NCBI GenBank assembly: GCA_003353825.1
Contig: PIVW01000209.1
Span: 1-9,441 of the forward strand
Length of the DNA stretch: 9,441 nucleotides
Source: Chloroflexota bacterium
GTDB taxonomy: Bacteria > Chloroflexota > Anaerolineae > J102
Reading direction: 5' to 3'
Within the stretch, counting starts at the first letter, position 1. Each line of letters starts with the position of its first letter. The position numbers and the translations under genes are program-made. The notes beneath the pieces are model-generated. The model did not search any database. It was not told where the DNA came from and was given only the letters and a program-made list of their open reading frames with translations. Shown in pieces: positions 7,730 through 9,441 of the stretch.

Positions 7730-9441
7730 ATGTCCACCGATCCCATCCGTCTCGAAGTTTTCAAACATCTCTTCGCATCGATTGCCGACGAGATGGGTGT
7801 GGTGCTGCGTCGTACCGGCTATTCGCCCAATATCAAGGAGCGACGCGACTATTCGTGTGCGCTGTTCGATGCCGAAGGACAGATGATCGCTCAGGGCGCA
7901 CACATGCCCGTCCATTTGGGGGCCATGCCCATGTCGGTGCAGGCCGCGATCGAGGCTTTTTCCTTCGCGCCCGGCGATGCCGTCCTCCTCAACGACCCCT
8001 ACTGTGGCGGCACTCACCTGCCCGATATCACCCTGATCACGCCGATCTTCGTGGAGAAGCAGTTGATCGGTTTCAGCGCCAACCGCGCTCACCACGCCGA
8101 TGTGGGGGGCATGTCCCCCGGCAGTATGCCTCTCTCCACCGAACTCTATCAGGAGGGTATCGTCATCCCCCCGATCAAGCTGATCGAGGGGGGCGTCATG
8201 AACGAGGCCGTCTGGCAATTGCTGCTGGCCAATGTGCGCACGCCCGAAGAAAGAGCCGGGGATCTGCGTGCTCAGTTGGCCGCTAATCGCAAGGGGGAGC
8301 AACGCCTGCAAGACCTGGTGGAGCGTTATGGTCTGGCCGAGGTACAGCACATCGCGGCCGGGTTACTGGACTACGCCGAACGCATGACCCGCAACCTGAT
8401 CGAGCACCTGCCCGACGGTGTGTACCGCTTTCAAGATATCATGGATGGCGACGGCATCGATTCTGGGCCCCTCACGATTGCCGTAACCGTAACCGTACAG
8501 GGTGACGCGGTCACGGTGGATTTTACCGGCACTTCGCCTCAATGTCGGGGCAGCATCAACGCCGTAGAGGCGATCACCCTCTCAGCGACCTATTACGTGT
8601 TCCGCTGCCTGATCGGTCTGGATATCCCCTCTAATAGTGGTTGTCTGCGCCCACTGACGGTGGTCGCCCCCGCCGGTACCCTGGTCAATGCTCGCAAACC
8701 GGCGGCGGTGGCGGGGGGCAATGTGGAGACCTCGCAGCGCATTACCGATGTGCTACTGGGGGCGCTGGCACAGGCCGCGCCCGCCAAAGTACCCGCGGCC
8801 AGCCAGGGCACCATGAACAATCTCACCATCGGCGGCTGGGACCCCGAACGTGAGCGACCCTTTGCCTACTACGAGACCATCGCCGGCGGCATGGGGGCTC
8901 GGCCCGGCAAAGCGGGCGCCGATGCCATCCACACGCACATGACCAATACCCTGAACACGCCCATCGAAGCGCTGGAATACGCCTATCCCCTGCGTATGCG
9001 CCGCTATGCCATCCGCCGGCAGTCCGGGGGTGCAGGGCGCTATGGCGGGGGCGACGGCGTGGTACGCGAGCTGGAAGTGCTAACTCGCGCCCAGGTGACG
9101 ATTCTCTCGGACCGCCGGCAGCAGGGGCCGTATGGCCTGGCCGGAGGCGAAGGAGGAGAGGTGGGGCGCAATGTGTTGGTGCGGGGAGAGCGGAAGTCGG
9201 AAGTCGGAGGTCAGAGATCAGAAGTCGGAGATCGGAGGGCTGCGGTCGGTATGAAAAGCAACTTGGATTCAACACAGGCTGACGGCCATCGGCAAACGGC
9301 TAACGGCTCTCAACTGCTTCCAGGCAAGGTGAGTTTCGCAGTGGAGGCAGGGGATCGGGTGACCCAGCCCCGTCTGCGAGGGGAGCCGACGCGGCCCCCG
9401 CGGCAGGTGCTGGAAGTGATGCGCCGCCGCCCGATGCAGGC
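7730..9441 (+). CDS. hyuB: Hydantoinase B / N-methylhydantoinase (ATP-hydrolysing) HyuB-type subunit, 3' end outside window
   Basis: HyuB-family proteins, usually paired with HyuA, form ATP-dependent N-methylhydantoinases or 5-oxoprolinase-, acetone- or acetophenone-carboxylase-like enzymes that open or activate carbonyl substrates. The frame is open for 570 codons with no stop before the edge. The N-terminus ([20 protein letters not shown]) is standard. [12 protein letters not shown] (88-99), the [17 protein letters not shown] stretch and [18 protein letters not shown] are family hallmarks. ATG 7730 fits family starts but has no clear SD, so translation may be coupled to the gene 28 bases upstream. 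Two oddities: about 39 repeat-derived extra codons (489-527) lie before LLPGKVSF, and after GDRVT the usual Gly-rich TPGGGGWG-type ending is replaced by [15 protein letters not shown]. It is visibly more GC-rich than the left half. HyuA is not upstream; it may lie to the right. Exact substrate unknown. Confidence 0.9.
   Translation, partial: MSTDPIRLEVFKHLFASIADEMGVVLRRTGYSPNIKERRDYSCALFDAEGQMIAQGAHMPVHLGAMPMSVQAAIEAFSFAPGDAVLLNDPYCGGTHLPDITLITPIFVEKQLIGFSANRAHHADVGGMSPGSMPLSTELYQEGIVIPPIKLIEGGVMNEAVWQLLLANVRTPEERAGDLRAQLAANRKGEQRLQDLVERYGLAEVQHIAAGLLDYAERMTRNLIEHLPDGVYRFQDIMDGDGIDSGPLTIAVTVTVQGDAVTVDFTGTSPQCRGSINAVEAITLSATYYVFRCLIGLDIPSNSGCLRPLTVVAPAGTLVNARKPAAVAGGNVETSQRITDVLLGALAQAAPAKVPAASQGTMNNLTIGGWDPERERPFAYYETIAGGMGARPGKAGADAIHTHMTNTLNTPIEALEYAYPLRMRRYAIRRQSGGAGRYGGGDGVVRELEVLTRAQVTILSDRRQQGPYGLAGGEGGEVGRNVLVRGERKSEVGGQRSEVGDRRAAVGMKSNLDSTQADGHRQTANGSQLLPGKVSFAVEAGDRVTQPRLRGEPTRPPRQVLEVMRRRPMQ
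9192..9247 (+). repeat. Heptanucleotide tandem repeat, eight degenerate units (RGARRTC-like)
   Basis: Eight contiguous 7-base units run without a phase break: GGAAGTC twice, GGAGGTC, AGAGATC, AGAAGTC, GGAGATC, GGAGGGC and TGCGGTC. Three units make 21 bases, so the encoded peptide repeats every seven residues ([21 protein letters not shown]). Similar short heptamer repeats are known in filamentous cyanobacteria (STRR sequences). Their presence inside a conserved gene is unusual. Confidence 0.85.
9194..9310 (+). other. In-frame repeat-bearing insertion within hydantoinase B
   Basis: About 117 bases (39 codons, 489-527) separate NVLVRGER from [14 protein letters not shown], which are nearly adjacent in typical HyuB proteins. 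The segment holds the two heptamer tracts joined by a short A-rich linker. Its length is a multiple of three and it contains no stop, so the frame survives. It probably encodes a disordered surface loop. The limits are estimated from family memory, not an alignment. Confidence 0.65.
9280..9307 (+). repeat. Second heptanucleotide repeat, four units (NNACGGC/NATCGGC)
   Basis: Four contiguous 7-base units: TGACGGC, CATCGGC, AAACGGC and TAACGGC. The sequence family differs from the repeat 32 bases upstream but has the same unit length. Both fall inside the same extra segment of the hydantoinase B frame. Confidence 0.75.

Noticed and set aside
7622..8350. 242-codon - strand open frame spanning the phosphatase end and hydantoinase B start
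   Set aside because: It is antisense to two genes with strong family signatures; its peptide shows no known motif.
8477..8500. Short direct repeat GTAACC-like (coding Thr-Val) in hydantoinase B
   Set aside because: Only about two and a half copies, fitting an alternating beta-strand sequence; not different from chance.
8823..9275. - strand open frame with repeats of the [16 protein letters not shown] kind
   Set aside because: The repetitive peptide is only the reverse reading of the heptamer DNA repeat; the + strand hydantoinase B frame is continuous through it.

Overview
The window looks like an ordinary chromosomal stretch from a bacterium with anaerobic or flexible metabolism. It has a single-polypeptide pyruvate:ferredoxin oxidoreductase next to a DHOD-like flavoprotein, a complete SelB, and heptamer-repeat sequence inside a gene. 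Together these make a Chloroflexota (Anaerolineae/Caldilineae-like) source my best guess. That is inference from gene content; no marker gene here decides it. There is no rRNA, tRNA, CRISPR array, integrase or transposase, and no intergenic gap exceeds 300 bases.

Layout. (1) Left, + strand: the C-terminal 719 codons of nifJ (cut by the window edge) and, 77 bases later, a DHOD-like FMN protein, with a hairpin between them. (2) A strong intrinsic terminator lies just past the DHOD-like gene, where it converges with the next block. (3) Centre, - strand: three tightly spaced genes read right to left, a small acidic protein with a C-terminal membrane segment, a 409-residue coiled-coil protein, and selB. 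(4) A divergent gap holds a near-consensus sigma-70 promoter firing rightward. (5) Right, + strand: a histidine-phosphatase (phosphoglycerate-mutase-like) gene, then after 28 bases a hydantoinase B / N-methylhydantoinase gene that runs open to the window edge.

How they fit. NifJ interconverts pyruvate and acetyl-CoA with ferredoxin. The DHOD-like partner is a recurrent neighbour of unknown substrate and lacks the usual Cys/Ser catalytic motif. SelB keeps its GTPase motifs, selenocysteine-pocket residues and mRNA-binding C-terminus, so the genome should encode tRNA-Sec and selenoproteins, although none is visible here. The two genes ahead of selB are unrecognised and have no obvious selenium role.

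The oddest stretch is near the right end. The hydantoinase B frame contains about 39 extra codons built largely from two heptanucleotide repeat tracts, inserted in frame just before the conserved LPGK segment. The Gly-rich end typical of the family is not seen afterwards. I found no clearly new biological system. The best leads are the selB-linked pair of unknown genes, the heptamer-repeat insertion, and a predicted leaderless transcript for the phosphatase gene.
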